NCBI GenBank assembly: GCA_905215965.1
Contig: CAJMSD010000004.1
Coordinates: forward strand, 124,001 to 188,000
Direction of reading: 5' to 3'
DNA from: an uncultured bacterium
GTDB taxonomy: Bacteria; Bacillota; Clostridia; Oscillospirales; Ruminococcaceae
Length of the DNA stretch: 64,000 nt
Positions 43,201 through 51,750 of the stretch are shown in pieces. The translations under genes were made by a program, and so were the position numbers. The notes beneath the pieces were generated by a model. It saw nothing but the letters and a program-made list of their open reading frames with translations. It had not been told where the DNA came from and did not search any database. Positions within the stretch are counted from its first letter, which is position 1; the number at the start of each line of letters is the position of its first letter.

Positions 43201-43701
43201 TTACTCGTCGAATCTGTATGTGTCGGCAAGCTCAAAGTACCTTGATTCGGCGCATTCGATCGTAATACAGTGAGTTACTCCCTTTTCGTCGTCAAGAACC
43301 CAACAGCCCATGATTTTCTGAATATCGGGCACATAACCGTAAAGATGATACGTTTTGACTCCGTTTATCTCAATGACGGCAGAGGTAAGCTCCTGCACCG
43401 ATTCCTCAAGCATTCCCCATAGATTCAAAGTAAAGCTCTGAGCGTCCGTATCCTTAACATACTGCAAAGTAACGATCCCAAGGCCCTGAGAATCGCTGTA
43501 TTGGATCAGCTTCTGATCCGCAAGAGAATCGTCGGTGTAAGGCTCCCATTCCTCCGGAATATCGATATATCCGTACTTCTCCTCACCGGCGCGTTTGCAG
43601 ACAAGCTCTGCCTGAGATGAGGAGCTTTCGTCTTTGCCGCAGCCGCAAAGCGACATTAAAAGCATTATCCCGGAAAAAAGCACGGCTAAAAATTTTTTCA
43701 T
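43201..43701 (-). CDS. predicted lipoprotein of unknown function
   Basis: 166 residues. A short basic start, a hydrophobic core and LMSLCGC form a good lipobox, with lipid attachment at Cys21 or near it. The mature part begins with a Ser-rich stretch and then a compact domain containing YIDIPEEWEPY and YFELADTYRFDE. No family is recognised. Its ATG overlaps the stop of the HAD phosphatase gene by 4 nt, so it is translationally coupled to it. Confidence 0.8.
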   Translation of the reverse strand: MKKFLAVLFSGIMLLMSLCGCGKDESSSSQAELVCKRAGEEKYGYIDIPEEWEPYTDDSLADQKLIQYSDSQGLGIVTLQYVKDTDAQSFTLNLWGMLEESVQELTSAVIEINGVKTYHLYGYVPDIQKIMGCWVLDDEKGVTHCITIECAESRYFELADTYRFDE

Positions 43702-44525
43702 TGACAGCGTCCGCTCCTTTCGATAAGATAGTCAACGAACTCCGCAACAGCTCCGGTATCGCAGGAATTTTTCAGAACGATATCAGCGGCAGCCTTGACC
43801 GAATCCTCGGCATTTGACGGTGCAGCGCTTATGTCGGCTTTGTTAAGCATATCGATATCGTTATCGAAATCTCCGATCGCCGCAAAGATCAATCCGTCCA
43901 TGCCGCCAAGCTGACGGTATTGCTCAAGAGCCGTACCCTTTGTCACATTTTCGGGCAGCATCTCATAAAAAATTTCAGATGATTTAACAAAGCTTACGCC
44001 GCTGTAACCGCGCTGCTTAACGTAAATTTCAAGCATTGGGATATCCTCGGGAGCCATTGCAAAAAGCACCTTCAGCCAGCCGCCGTTCTCGATATCGTTA
44101 ACCTCGGCATAATTTGGAATTATATTGCAGAGCTTTGTATGAAGCTTCTGATAATCGTTGTTTCTGAAAACATAAGTGCCGTCCGTTTTCAGGACTTCAC
44201 CGCCGACCTGCGGAAAAGCCGCAAGTATCTCGGCGGTCATCGTCTTTGCCGAATCGGGAAGCGGCTGAGTATATAACAGCGACTGAGCGTTATAATCATA
44301 GATCGCGGCGCCGTTATACATTATTATCGGCATTTTCAAATCAAATATAGCATTATATTGCTCGAACGACTGAATGGTACGTCCCGTAGCGATCGTAAAC
44401 TTGCCGCCGAAATTTATAAATTTTTCTAAAGCCTTGCGGTCAACCTCCGAGACCTTCTTCTGCGAAGTCAGAAGAGTGCCGTCCATATCGCTGACGAGCA
44501 CGATTTTTGAAATATCCTCAAACAT
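43698..44525 (-). CDS. Cof-type HAD-IIB phosphatase
   Basis: 275 residues. Motif I is VSDMDGTLLTSQ, motif II lies in FTIATGRT, and motif IV is AAIGDFDNDIDMLNKADISAA. The cap between motifs II and III is of the Cof (IIB) type, whose members dephosphorylate sugar phosphates, PLP or flavin precursors. The substrate is not evident. It is 9 nt after rluD. Confidence 0.92.
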   Translation of the reverse strand: MFEDISKIVLVSDMDGTLLTSQKKVSEVDRKALEKFINFGGKFTIATGRTIQSFEQYNAIFDLKMPIIMYNGAAIYDYNAQSLLYTQPLPDSAKTMTAEILAAFPQVGGEVLKTDGTYVFRNNDYQKLHTKLCNIIPNYAEVNDIENGGWLKVLFAMAPEDIPMLEIYVKQRGYSGVSFVKSSEIFYEMLPENVTKGTALEQYRQLGGMDGLIFAAIGDFDNDIDMLNKADISAAPSNAEDSVKAAADIVLKNSCDTGAVAEFVDYLIERSGRCQ

Positions 44526-44534
44526 GGATACCTC

Positions 44535-45449
44535 CTACATTTTCTCAATTTTGGAAAGCGCGCTTGAAAAATAACTGGGAAGCTCGCTCGAAAACTCCAT
44601 ATACTTGCCTGTTGTCGGGTGAATGAAGCCTATTTTCCGCGCGTGAAGACATTGACCCTCGAAATCCCTGCATGGCTTTCCGTAAACATCATCGCCGAAA
44701 ACAGGGTGACCGATATACGCAAGATGAACACGTATCTGGTGAGTTCTTCCCGTCTCAAGCCGAAGCCTGACGTACGCATAGCCGCCGAACTGCTTGATAA
44801 CCGAGTAATGAGTTACGGCATTTTTTGAATTCTCCTGAGTAACGCACATCTTTTTGCGGTCTATGCGGTGCCGCCCGATCGGAGCGTCTATCGTTCCTTC
44901 CTTTTCGCGGAAATATCCGACGGCAACAGCCTCGTACTCACGAGTAAAGGAGTGCTCTCTGATCTGCTCGGCAAGCTTCAGGTGCGACTTATCGTTTTTG
45001 GCGACGATAAGAAGTCCGCTGGTGTTTTTGTCGATCCTATGGACGATCCCGGGACGGATAACTCCGTTTATTCCCGAAAGACTGCTTCCGCAGTGATAAA
45101 GCAGCGCATTGACAAGCGTCCCCTGATAATTCCCGTGTGCAGGGTGAACGACCATTCCCTTAGGCTTATTCACCACCAGAAGATCATCGTCCTCGTACAC
45201 GATATCGAGCGGAATATTTTCCGGCAGAGTATCAAGCTGCTGAGGCTCGGGTATCACGACTTCAATAATGTCTCCGGAGCGCAGCTTATAATTTTTGCTT
45301 ACTTCCGAACCATTCACCCTAACGTTTTTCTGAGCGATCATTCCCTGCACAGCCGAGCGAGTCAGCTCCGCAATATTGTCCGAAATATATTTGTCTATCC
45401 TTACCGCCGCAGAATTTTCATCAGCGGTAAGCCTAATCAACTCACTCAT
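44535..45449 (-). CDS. RluD-family 23S rRNA pseudouridine synthase
   Basis: 304 residues from the ATG at 45449, which has GGAGG close upstream and overlaps lspA by 8 nt. An N-terminal S4 domain (VRIDKYISDNI, VRVNGSEVSKNYKLRSGD) is followed by the synthase domain with the catalytic HRIDKNTSGLL and GRTHQIRVHLAYIGHPV. It isomerises uridine in large-subunit rRNA. The ileS-lspA-rluD order is common in Firmicutes. Confidence 0.92.
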   Translation of the reverse strand: MSELIRLTADENSAAVRIDKYISDNIAELTRSAVQGMIAQKNVRVNGSEVSKNYKLRSGDIIEVVIPEPQQLDTLPENIPLDIVYEDDDLLVVNKPKGMVVHPAHGNYQGTLVNALLYHCGSSLSGINGVIRPGIVHRIDKNTSGLLIVAKNDKSHLKLAEQIREHSFTREYEAVAVGYFREKEGTIDAPIGRHRIDRKKMCVTQENSKNAVTHYSVIKQFGGYAYVRLRLETGRTHQIRVHLAYIGHPVFGDDVYGKPCRDFEGQCLHARKIGFIHPTTGKYMEFSSELPSYFSSALSKIEKM

Positions 45450-45972
45450 TATCCTCCGCCTTTTTTTCGGTTTTGGGAGCGTTTTTTGCAATTTTCGGTT
45501 CGATAAAGAGGACGTACACGATCAGCATAACAAAAGCGCAGGTCACACAGATGTCCGCGATATTGAAAACAGCAAAGTCAAACAACTGGAAATCAAACAT
45601 ATCGATCACGTAGCCAAGGCGAATACGGTCAATCAGATTCCCGATACCTCCGGCAACAAAGAGCGCAACCGCGGTAGCAAGCCATTTCGAACGCTTCACC
45701 GCAAAAAAGAAAAATATAATAAAACCGATTATCACAAGTCCGGTAAAGCCTATGAGGAACCAACGCTGTCCGGACATACTTCCAAAAATCGCTCCGTTAT
45801 TGCGCACATAGGTAAGGTCAAACAGGTCAACATTTCCGACGCTGAGGAAATCACGGCTTTCTCCCAGTGCAAAGCTGCTGTCCACCCAGTATTTCAGTGC
45901 CTGATCTCCCGCGATCAGTACAGCGACAATTATCAAAAACAAAACAGACACAATAATACAGATTCCTTTCAA
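45442..45972 (-). CDS. lspA: prolipoprotein signal peptidase II
   Basis: 176 residues with four membrane helices. DQALKYWV, NNGAIFG, the first catalytic Asp in GGIGNLIDRIRLGYVIDM and the second in FNIADICV define LspA. The C-terminus carries a Lys/Glu-rich tail. It removes signal peptides from diacylated lipoproteins, such as the candidates at 43201 and 26851. It is followed by rluD with an 8-nt overlap. Confidence 0.95.
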   Translation of the reverse strand: MKGICIIVSVLFLIIVAVLIAGDQALKYWVDSSFALGESRDFLSVGNVDLFDLTYVRNNGAIFGSMSGQRWFLIGFTGLVIIGFIIFFFFAVKRSKWLATAVALFVAGGIGNLIDRIRLGYVIDMFDFQLFDFAVFNIADICVTCAFVMLIVYVLFIEPKIAKNAPKTEKKAEDNE

Positions 45973-45979
45973 TTGTATA

Positions 45980-46016
45980 AATACTGCCTGCCGCCATACA
46001 GACAGCAGGCAATATT
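45980..46016 (-). terminator. stem-loop between ileS and lspA
   Basis: AATACTGCCTGC (45980-45991 region) pairs with GCAGGCAATATT across a 13-nt loop, with one mismatch. The U-tract is weak, so it may attenuate rather than end transcription between ileS and lspA. Confidence 0.4.
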
Positions 46017-46025
46017 GTGCTAAAT

Positions 46026-48794
46026 TTACTTAATAGCAGCCGCACATCTCTCGCAGAGAGTTGAATGCTCGCTGTCATTGCCGACTGTTGTCGAGTATCT
46101 CCAGCAGCGTTCGCATTTTTCGCCGTCAGCCTTAACGACTTCAAATTCAGTTTCTCCGTCTCTGTCCTTAACGACCTCGACTCCGGAAACAATGAGTATC
46201 TCTTCAAGATGACCTGCAAACGAATCATATCTTTCAGCGTCGGAATCGCTGCCGCAGTGAATGATTATTTTAGCCTCAAGAGACTTGCCGATAACCTTTT
46301 CGTTTCTCTTTTCCTCAAGAACCTTGTTTACGGCTTCTCTTGTATTGCAGATAAAGCTCCACTTATCCTTGAATTCATCGCTTACCTCGATTCCCGATTT
46401 CTCAGGCATCTGATTCAGGAAAACGCTCTCCTTGTCATCTTCGGAGGTATGCGGCATATACTGCCAGATCTCCTCGGCTGTAAACGAGATTATCGGAGCT
46501 GCAAGTCTTGCAACAGCGCTGAGGATCCTGTACATTGTGGTCTGAGCAGCACGTCTGAGCTCAGAATTTTCCTTTTCGCAGTAAAGTCTGTCCTTGATGA
46601 TGTCAAGGTAGAAATTGGACATATCAATTACGCAGAAATTGTGAATAGCGTGGAAAACAATATGGAAATCGAATGCGTTGTATCCCTCGTTAGCCTTGTC
46701 GATAAGCGCGTCAAGACGCATAAGCGCCCACTTATCAAGCTCTGTCAGCTTATCATCGGAGACGCAGTCAGTGTTTGGATCAAAGCCGTTTCCGAGGTTT
46801 CCGAGGATATATCTTGCGGTATTTCTGATCTTCTTGTAAGCGTCGGAAAGCTGCTTCAGGATCGGCTGAGAAATTCTGATATCTGAATGATAATCGGAAG
46901 AAGCGACCCAGAGACGAAGAATATCCGCGCCGTAGGTATCGGTGATCTCGCTCGGATCAATACCGTTTCCGAGAGATTTATGCATAGTTTTGCCCTCGCC
47001 GTCAACTACCCAGCCATGAGTGCAGACAGCCTTATACGGAGCGCAGCCCTTATAAACTACAGATGTCAGGAGCGACGACTGGAACCAGCCTCTGTACTGA
47101 TCTGCGCCCTCAAGGTAGAGATCGGCAGGCCATGAAAGACTGTCAAATTCGTCCATAACGGCAGTATGAGAAACGCCGCTGTCGAACCAAACGTCCATGA
47201 TGTCGTATTCCTTGGTAAATTCGCCGCAGCCGCATTCGCACTTAACGGAATCGGGGATAAACTCGGACACTTCTCTTGTCCACCATGCGTCGGAGCCTTC
47301 CCTGCGGAAAAGCTCGGCAATTGCCGAGATAGTTTCGTCATTGACGATCGGCTTGCCGCAGTCCTTGCAGTAGATGATCGGGATAGGAACGCCCCATGTT
47401 CTCTGACGGGAAATGCACCAGTCGCTTCTGTCGCGAACCATGCCCTTGATTCTTTCCTCGCCCCATTCCGGGATCCATTTAACGTTCTCAATAGCTTTGA
47501 TAGCCTCGTCCTTGAAGCCGTTTACGGAACAGAACCACTGCTCTGTAGCGCGGTATATGATAGGACTGTTGCATCTCCAGCAATGAGGATACTGATGGAC
47601 TATCTTCTGTGTTGCCAGCATAGCTCCTACTTCCGTGAGCTTTGCGGCAATAGCCTTATTTGCAGTATCGGTATCCATGCCTTCAAACTCGCCTGCTTCG
47701 GCAGTCTGTCTGCCCTTTGAGTCAACGCATACGATAATACCGATATCGTCGTAGTTTTTGCAGACCTCAAAGTCCTCGACACCGTATCCGGGAGCCGTAT
47801 GAACACAGCCTGTACCGCTTTCAAGAGTAACATGATCACCTACGATGATCGGTGACGGACGGTCGTAAAGAGGGTGCTTCGTTTTCATTCCTTCAAGCTC
47901 TGCGCCTGTGAAAATTCCCTCTGTAGTATATTCGGTTATTCCGGCTGTTTCCATTGTCGCCTTGACAAGCTCTTCAGCCATAACATAGTACTCGTCGCCG
48001 ACATGAACGAGAGTATAGTTATACTCAGGACCGAGACAAATTGCAAGGTTTCCGGGGATAGTCCATGTTGTCGTAGTCCAGATAACGAAATAGATCTTGG
48101 ACAGATCAAGTCCCATGCCGGAGAAGATCCCCTTATCGTCGGTAACGTTGAACTTTACGTAAATAGAATAGCAAGGGTCGTTTGAGTATTCGATTTCAGC
48201 CTCGGCAAGAGCCGTATTGCAGTCGGGGCACCAATAAACAGGCTTTAATCCCTTGTACATATAGCCTTTCTTTGCCATTTCTCCGAAAACCTCGACCTGA
48301 CGGGCTTCGAACTCGGGACGAAGCGTTAAGTAAGGATAATCGTAGTCTCCGAGAGTTCCGAGTCTCTTGAACTGCTTCATCTGATTTGCAACGTGAGTCA
48401 TTGCAAAATCATGGCAGTGCTTTCTAAGCTCCACAGGCGGAATAGCTCCGTTTTCAACGCCGATGGACTTCATTGCCTTCAACTCGATAGGAAGACCGTG
48501 TGTATCCCAGCCGGGAACGTAGGGAGCACAGAATCCACTCATGTTTTTATATTTTACTATAAAATCCTTTAAAGTCTTATTAAGAGCCGTTCCCAGGTGG
48601 ATCTCGCCGTTTGCATAAGGAGGTCCGTCATGAAGAATGAACGTAGGTTTGCCCTGATTCTTTTCGATAATTTTATAATAAAGTCTCTCGTTTTCCCATT
48701 TTTCGAGAGTTTCAGGCTCTCTTTTAGGAAGATTTCCTCTCATAGGAAAATCTGTCTTTGGTAAATTGATAGTTGAATTATAATCCTGTGCCAT
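46026..48794 (-). CDS. ileS: isoleucyl-tRNA synthetase
   Basis: 922 residues. The class I HIGH-type motif is PPYANGEIHLGTALNK, the KMSKS-type motif reads KTMHKSLGNGIDP, the editing domain contains WTTTTWTIPGN, and a C-terminal zinc finger CERCWRYS...CERC is present. It charges tRNA-Ile. The start at 48794 is fixed by an in-frame stop immediately upstream. The only good Shine-Dalgarno sequence is 37 nt away, across a hairpin (see the leader feature). No T-box is visible in the leader of about 100 nt. Confidence 0.97.
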   Translation of the reverse strand: MAQDYNSTINLPKTDFPMRGNLPKREPETLEKWENERLYYKIIEKNQGKPTFILHDGPPYANGEIHLGTALNKTLKDFIVKYKNMSGFCAPYVPGWDTHGLPIELKAMKSIGVENGAIPPVELRKHCHDFAMTHVANQMKQFKRLGTLGDYDYPYLTLRPEFEARQVEVFGEMAKKGYMYKGLKPVYWCPDCNTALAEAEIEYSNDPCYSIYVKFNVTDDKGIFSGMGLDLSKIYFVIWTTTTWTIPGNLAICLGPEYNYTLVHVGDEYYVMAEELVKATMETAGITEYTTEGIFTGAELEGMKTKHPLYDRPSPIIVGDHVTLESGTGCVHTAPGYGVEDFEVCKNYDDIGIIVCVDSKGRQTAEAGEFEGMDTDTANKAIAAKLTEVGAMLATQKIVHQYPHCWRCNSPIIYRATEQWFCSVNGFKDEAIKAIENVKWIPEWGEERIKGMVRDRSDWCISRQRTWGVPIPIIYCKDCGKPIVNDETISAIAELFRREGSDAWWTREVSEFIPDSVKCECGCGEFTKEYDIMDVWFDSGVSHTAVMDEFDSLSWPADLYLEGADQYRGWFQSSLLTSVVYKGCAPYKAVCTHGWVVDGEGKTMHKSLGNGIDPSEITDTYGADILRLWVASSDYHSDIRISQPILKQLSDAYKKIRNTARYILGNLGNGFDPNTDCVSDDKLTELDKWALMRLDALIDKANEGYNAFDFHIVFHAIHNFCVIDMSNFYLDIIKDRLYCEKENSELRRAAQTTMYRILSAVARLAAPIISFTAEEIWQYMPHTSEDDKESVFLNQMPEKSGIEVSDEFKDKWSFICNTREAVNKVLEEKRNEKVIGKSLEAKIIIHCGSDSDAERYDSFAGHLEEILIVSGVEVVKDRDGETEFEVVKADGEKCERCWRYSTTVGNDSEHSTLCERCAAAIK

Positions 48795-48839
48795 TTCTTA
48801 CTTGATTTTTCATACGGAAGCTATGAAAAATCCTCCTTT
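48795..48839 (-). promoter_or_regulatory. ileS leader: Shine-Dalgarno separated from start by a hairpin
   Basis: On the minus strand AAAGGAGG (48839-48832) is followed directly by GATTTTTCATA, a 7-nt loop and TATGAAAAATC, an 11-bp perfect stem (48832-48804), then ten bases and the ATG. Folded, the hairpin would leave a spacing of about 10 nt from Shine-Dalgarno to ATG; unfolded, it is 37 nt. Immediately before the ATG there is no other ribosome binding site. Confidence 0.65.
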
Positions 48840-48899
48840 CGCCGTAATTTCCGAATGAGACCCTGTTCCTTCCGTAGGTCTGATTTTGCCTGTTAAAAA

Positions 48900-48927
48900 A
48901 TTATATCACAAAGCTGAAATAATGCAA
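48900..48927 (-). promoter_or_regulatory. promoter of ileS
   Basis: On the minus strand TTGCAT (48927-48922), 16 nt, TATAAT (48905-48900), giving a leader of about 100 nt. Confidence 0.6.
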
Positions 48928-48956
48928 ATTTATATGCGCATTAAGCGATCGCCGGC

Positions 48957-49505
48957 TTAATTTTCAGCAGCTACAGCGGCAGCGATCTCCTCAGCGGTTT
49001 CGGTTTCCTGCTCCGAAGCTTCTTCGTAGGTCTCAGGCATTGAAGAAATAAGCTCAAGATGTTCCTTATACATATCAAAGAGACTCTTCTTAAAGTCTGC
49101 AACCTGCTGCTGAGCAACAATAAGAGCTTCCTGCTCCTTAGCGATCTCTGCTCTGTTTTTCTCCATAGCCTCTTCGTGCTGACGTGTAGCCTCATCAACA
49201 AGAGCGTCCGCCTTAGCCTGAGCCTCAGCAATAATTGCGTCTGCCTTTCCGTGAGCCTCTGAAATCACCTGATGTCCCTGCTTCTGAGCGCCGAGAAGAG
49301 CGTCCTTAAGAGCGTCCTCGTCCTTCATATACTCGCGCACCTTATCGGCAAGTATCTGGATCTTATTATTGCTTTCAAGCCTTTCCTTCTCCATTTCGTC
49401 GAGCTCGGCTTCAAGCTGAGAAAAAAACTCGTCTATCTCTTCCTGCTTATAACCGAAAGCAGCCTTTTCAAATCTCTTATTTCTTACATCCTTGGAAGTA
49501 ATCAT
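48957..49505 (-). CDS. divIVA: DivIVA-family cell-division/polarity protein
   Basis: 182 residues. MITSKDVRNKRFEKAAFGYKQEEIDEFF is the lipid-binding N-terminal domain of DivIVA, followed by a long coiled coil rich in Ala, Glu and Lys (residues about 30-150) and an acidic tail. It marks curved membrane at the poles and septum and recruits other proteins. It is the last gene of yggS-sepF-ylmH-divIVA, 14 nt after ylmH with a GAGGTG ribosome site. Confidence 0.95.
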   Translation of the reverse strand: MITSKDVRNKRFEKAAFGYKQEEIDEFFSQLEAELDEMEKERLESNNKIQILADKVREYMKDEDALKDALLGAQKQGHQVISEAHGKADAIIAEAQAKADALVDEATRQHEEAMEKNRAEIAKEQEALIVAQQQVADFKKSLFDMYKEHLELISSMPETYEEASEQETETAEEIAAAVAAEN

Positions 49506-49519
49506 TTGATCTTCACCTC

Positions 49520-50281
49520 TTATTTATATTTACGTAAAATTATGTGTATACGTCCTTTTTTGGATATTCCGTTGATTTTGCTTAAAATAAACTTACCGCT
49601 GCCGCGAACCGAAAAGATATCCTTTTCATGAAGCTCGTGGGAAACGCTTGTTATCGGGAAATAATTCACCGCTACATTCTCGCTTTTGATAAGTCCGGCA
49701 GCCTTTTCGCGGCTAAGCTTTGCGGCAGCGCTTACTACGCAGTCAAGACGCAGTGAAGCGACGGTCGTTCCGATCTCCTCAAATTCCTGCTTTGATTCAA
49801 TGCGGAAAGGCTCGCTGTCGGAGATCTTAACGCCTGTTCTGCCGATCTTTGAAACCGACGACATAATGAGCTTTGCAGCTATTTCCGTGACAAAGGTCTG
49901 AGCAATACCTTCGGCAATAATAATATCGCCGATAACCTCGCGCTTTAAACGCATTCCCATAAAGCTTCCGAGAAAATCCCTGTGTGAAAGCCTGTCCTCT
50001 TTGCGAAAAGTAAACGTCAGACATTTTATTGGGAACTCCTCGGTAATATAGTCCTCACAGTAATCGGGAAAAACGGCAAGCATACGTCTTGCGGCATTTT
50101 GATAGCCGCCGTAGAGCATATATCTCAGCCCTCCGGTATTATTCAGGCACCAGCGCTCAGCTTCGGCGCACTGACGCTCGTCAAGAAAATTCGAAAAGCG
50201 GCAAATGCCGTCTCTCTCGCTTCGGCTGACGATGTCTCCGAGCTTTGCGGCAAAAAGCTTATCATCTGGATCGCGGTTCAT
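49520..50281 (-). CDS. ylmH: YlmH-like S4-domain RNA-binding protein
   Basis: 253 residues. The N-terminal part (RFSNFLDERQCAEAE) and the middle HRDFLGSFMGMRLKREVIGDI segment are typical of YlmH. A C-terminal S4 RNA-binding domain contains RLDCVVSAAAKLSREKAAGLI. Family members bind ribosomal RNA or stalled 50S-tRNA complexes and are encoded in the division cluster. The ATG overlaps the sepF stop by one base. Confidence 0.93.
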   Translation of the reverse strand: MNRDPDDKLFAAKLGDIVSRSERDGICRFSNFLDERQCAEAERWCLNNTGGLRYMLYGGYQNAARRMLAVFPDYCEDYITEEFPIKCLTFTFRKEDRLSHRDFLGSFMGMRLKREVIGDIIIAEGIAQTFVTEIAAKLIMSSVSKIGRTGVKISDSEPFRIESKQEFEEIGTTVASLRLDCVVSAAAKLSREKAAGLIKSENVAVNYFPITSVSHELHEKDIFSVRGSGKFILSKINGISKKGRIHIILRKYK

Positions 50282-50730
50282 CAGATGAATACGCCGTTAT
50301 TTTCGAGCTCCCCCACAAGATCTTCTCCTATAAATCCTACATTGTAAGGAGTAATGATATATGTCAGGTTAGCTACAGGCTTAAGGCTTCCTCCGTTTGC
50401 GTAAGCAACGCCGACGAGGAAATCGATAATTCTTCTCTTATTCTCAGGTGAAGCCGTTTCAAGGTTAAGAACCACGGTTTTCTTTGCGATAAGGTGATCC
50501 GCGATCTGCTTTGCGTCCGTAAATGCCGAAGGTTTAACCAGAACGACCTGAAGCTGTGCCGTTGTCTGGATATTTACGACCTTATTTCTTCTTCCGTCGT
50601 GAGAAACCGGCTCGTCCGAATCCGAGCTTACACCGCGTCCGCCTCTCTGAGGAGTAGGCATATCGTCCTGCTCGTAATCGTCATCTTCGTCTGAAAGAAA
50701 AAATTCCTTGATGTTCTCAAAAAGTTTCAT
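50281..50730 (-). CDS. sepF: cell-division protein SepF
   Basis: 149 residues: an N-terminal amphipathic helix (MKLFENIKEFFLSDEDD) that binds membrane, an acidic linker, then the SepF core with VVLVKPSAFTDAKQIADHL, NLETASPENKRRIIDFLVG and the YIITPYNV end. SepF tethers FtsZ to the membrane. The usual ylmG between sepF and ylmH is missing; sepF and ylmH are directly overlapped. Confidence 0.95.
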   Translation of the reverse strand: MKLFENIKEFFLSDEDDDYEQDDMPTPQRGGRGVSSDSDEPVSHDGRRNKVVNIQTTAQLQVVLVKPSAFTDAKQIADHLIAKKTVVLNLETASPENKRRIIDFLVGVAYANGGSLKPVANLTYIITPYNVGFIGEDLVGELENNGVFI

Positions 50731-50768
50731 ATTGTACTCCCATTCTCCGCATTATAAATTTTTTATTA

Positions 50769-50932
50769 GAACCTGTCTGCACAAGATCAGTGTGCGGATT
50801 TTCGGCAAGATTTTGTTGATGACAAGGCAAAAATTCGCAGGCATACTGGTGTATGACAAGGATTTTTAACGAAGCCAGCGGCAAAAGATTGTCGAAAAGA
50901 TGTGCGCTGCAGTTTGTGAAGACGGGTTCTTA
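50769..50932. repeat. foldback repeat F2, full-length copy (A)
   Basis: A near-palindrome of about 165 bp. The ends AGAACCTGTCTGCACAA and TTGTGAAGACGGGTTCT are inverted, and the arms pair imperfectly all the way to a central CATACTGGTGTATG. Related copies are at 11489-11652 and 4142-4209, and end fragments at 59868 and 27772. It occupies half of the 324-bp gap 50731-51054 between sepF and yggS; the rest (50933-51054) shows no gene, promoter or terminator that I can support. Confidence 0.8.
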
Positions 50933-51054
50933 ATCCGGAACATGAAATGCGGGATATTCCGAACTTTTATAGCCTAATAAACAGATGCCGCCGAAGATTT
51001 TTTCATTTGCTCTATGCTTGATCCAAGCGGCAAAATTACCAGCATTGCGCTGAA

Positions 51055-51750
51055 TTATTTATAATTTCTTGCCCCGAACAGACCTGTACCTATTCTGACA
51101 ATAGTTGAGCCGTATTTAACAGCCTGAACATAGTCGTGTGTCATTCCCATTGAAAGCGTATCCATTGAAATACGCTCTGATCTTCTTTCCATGACCGACA
51201 TGAAAAGCTCCTGCATTTTTCCGAAGTATATATCGCTTCCCGAGACAGGAGGGATCGTCATAAGTCCGCGCACGCGGATATTTTCAAGCTCCTCCGCCGC
51301 ATTGAGCAGCTCACCGAGATTTTCTGGAGCAATACCGCTCTTGCTTTCCTCTCCGCCGATATTGACCTCGCACAGGATATCCATAACTCTTTCGTTTTTA
51401 GCGGCAAGACGGTTTATCTCCTCTGCCAGTCTGACGCTGTCGACCGATTGTATCATTGTCACGTCGTTAATAATGTATTTGACCTTATTGGTCTGCAAGT
51501 GACCGATAAAATGAACCTCTGCTGACTTATCGTAGAAGTCCTTCTTCGACATAAATTCCTGAACTCTGTTTTCTCCGAGAAGGTCTATACCGAGCTTTAC
51601 GGCATGATTGATTTTTTCGGGCTCGACTGTCTTAGTGACCGCCATCACCCTGACCTTATCGCCGCTGCTGCGGTATTTTTCCACAGCTTCATTGACATTG
51701 AACAGAATTTCCCTGAGATTTACGTCTACGCTTTCATAATCATTTTCCAT
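51055..51750 (-). CDS. yggS: YggS/PROSC-family PLP-binding protein
   Basis: About 231 residues. VMAVTKTVEPEKI with the PLP lysine, LLGENRVQEFMSKK, HFIGHLQTNKVKYI and TLSMGMTHDYVQAVKYGSTIVRIG are the family motifs. It controls the supply of pyridoxal phosphate in the cell and is normally found upstream of sepF. The ATG at 51750 overlaps the end of the preceding gene; an in-frame GTG at 51762 is an alternative. Confidence 0.93.
   Translation of the reverse strand: MENDYESVDVNLREILFNVNEAVEKYRSSGDKVRVMAVTKTVEPEKINHAVKLGIDLLGENRVQEFMSKKDFYDKSAEVHFIGHLQTNKVKYIINDVTMIQSVDSVRLAEEINRLAAKNERVMDILCEVNIGGEESKSGIAPENLGELLNAAEELENIRVRGLMTIPPVSGSDIYFGKMQELFMSVMERRSERISMDTLSMGMTHDYVQAVKYGSTIVRIGTGLFGARNYK

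Noticed and set aside
48794..48818. Leader peptide ORF overlapping the ileS start
   Set aside because: An 11-codon frame starts inside the hairpin, but it has no Ile-rich content and its spacing from the Shine-Dalgarno (18 nt) is poor.
48795..48956. T-box riboswitch upstream of ileS
   Set aside because: The leader is only about 100 nt, and no T-box core sequence, specifier loop or antiterminator/terminator pair is visible.
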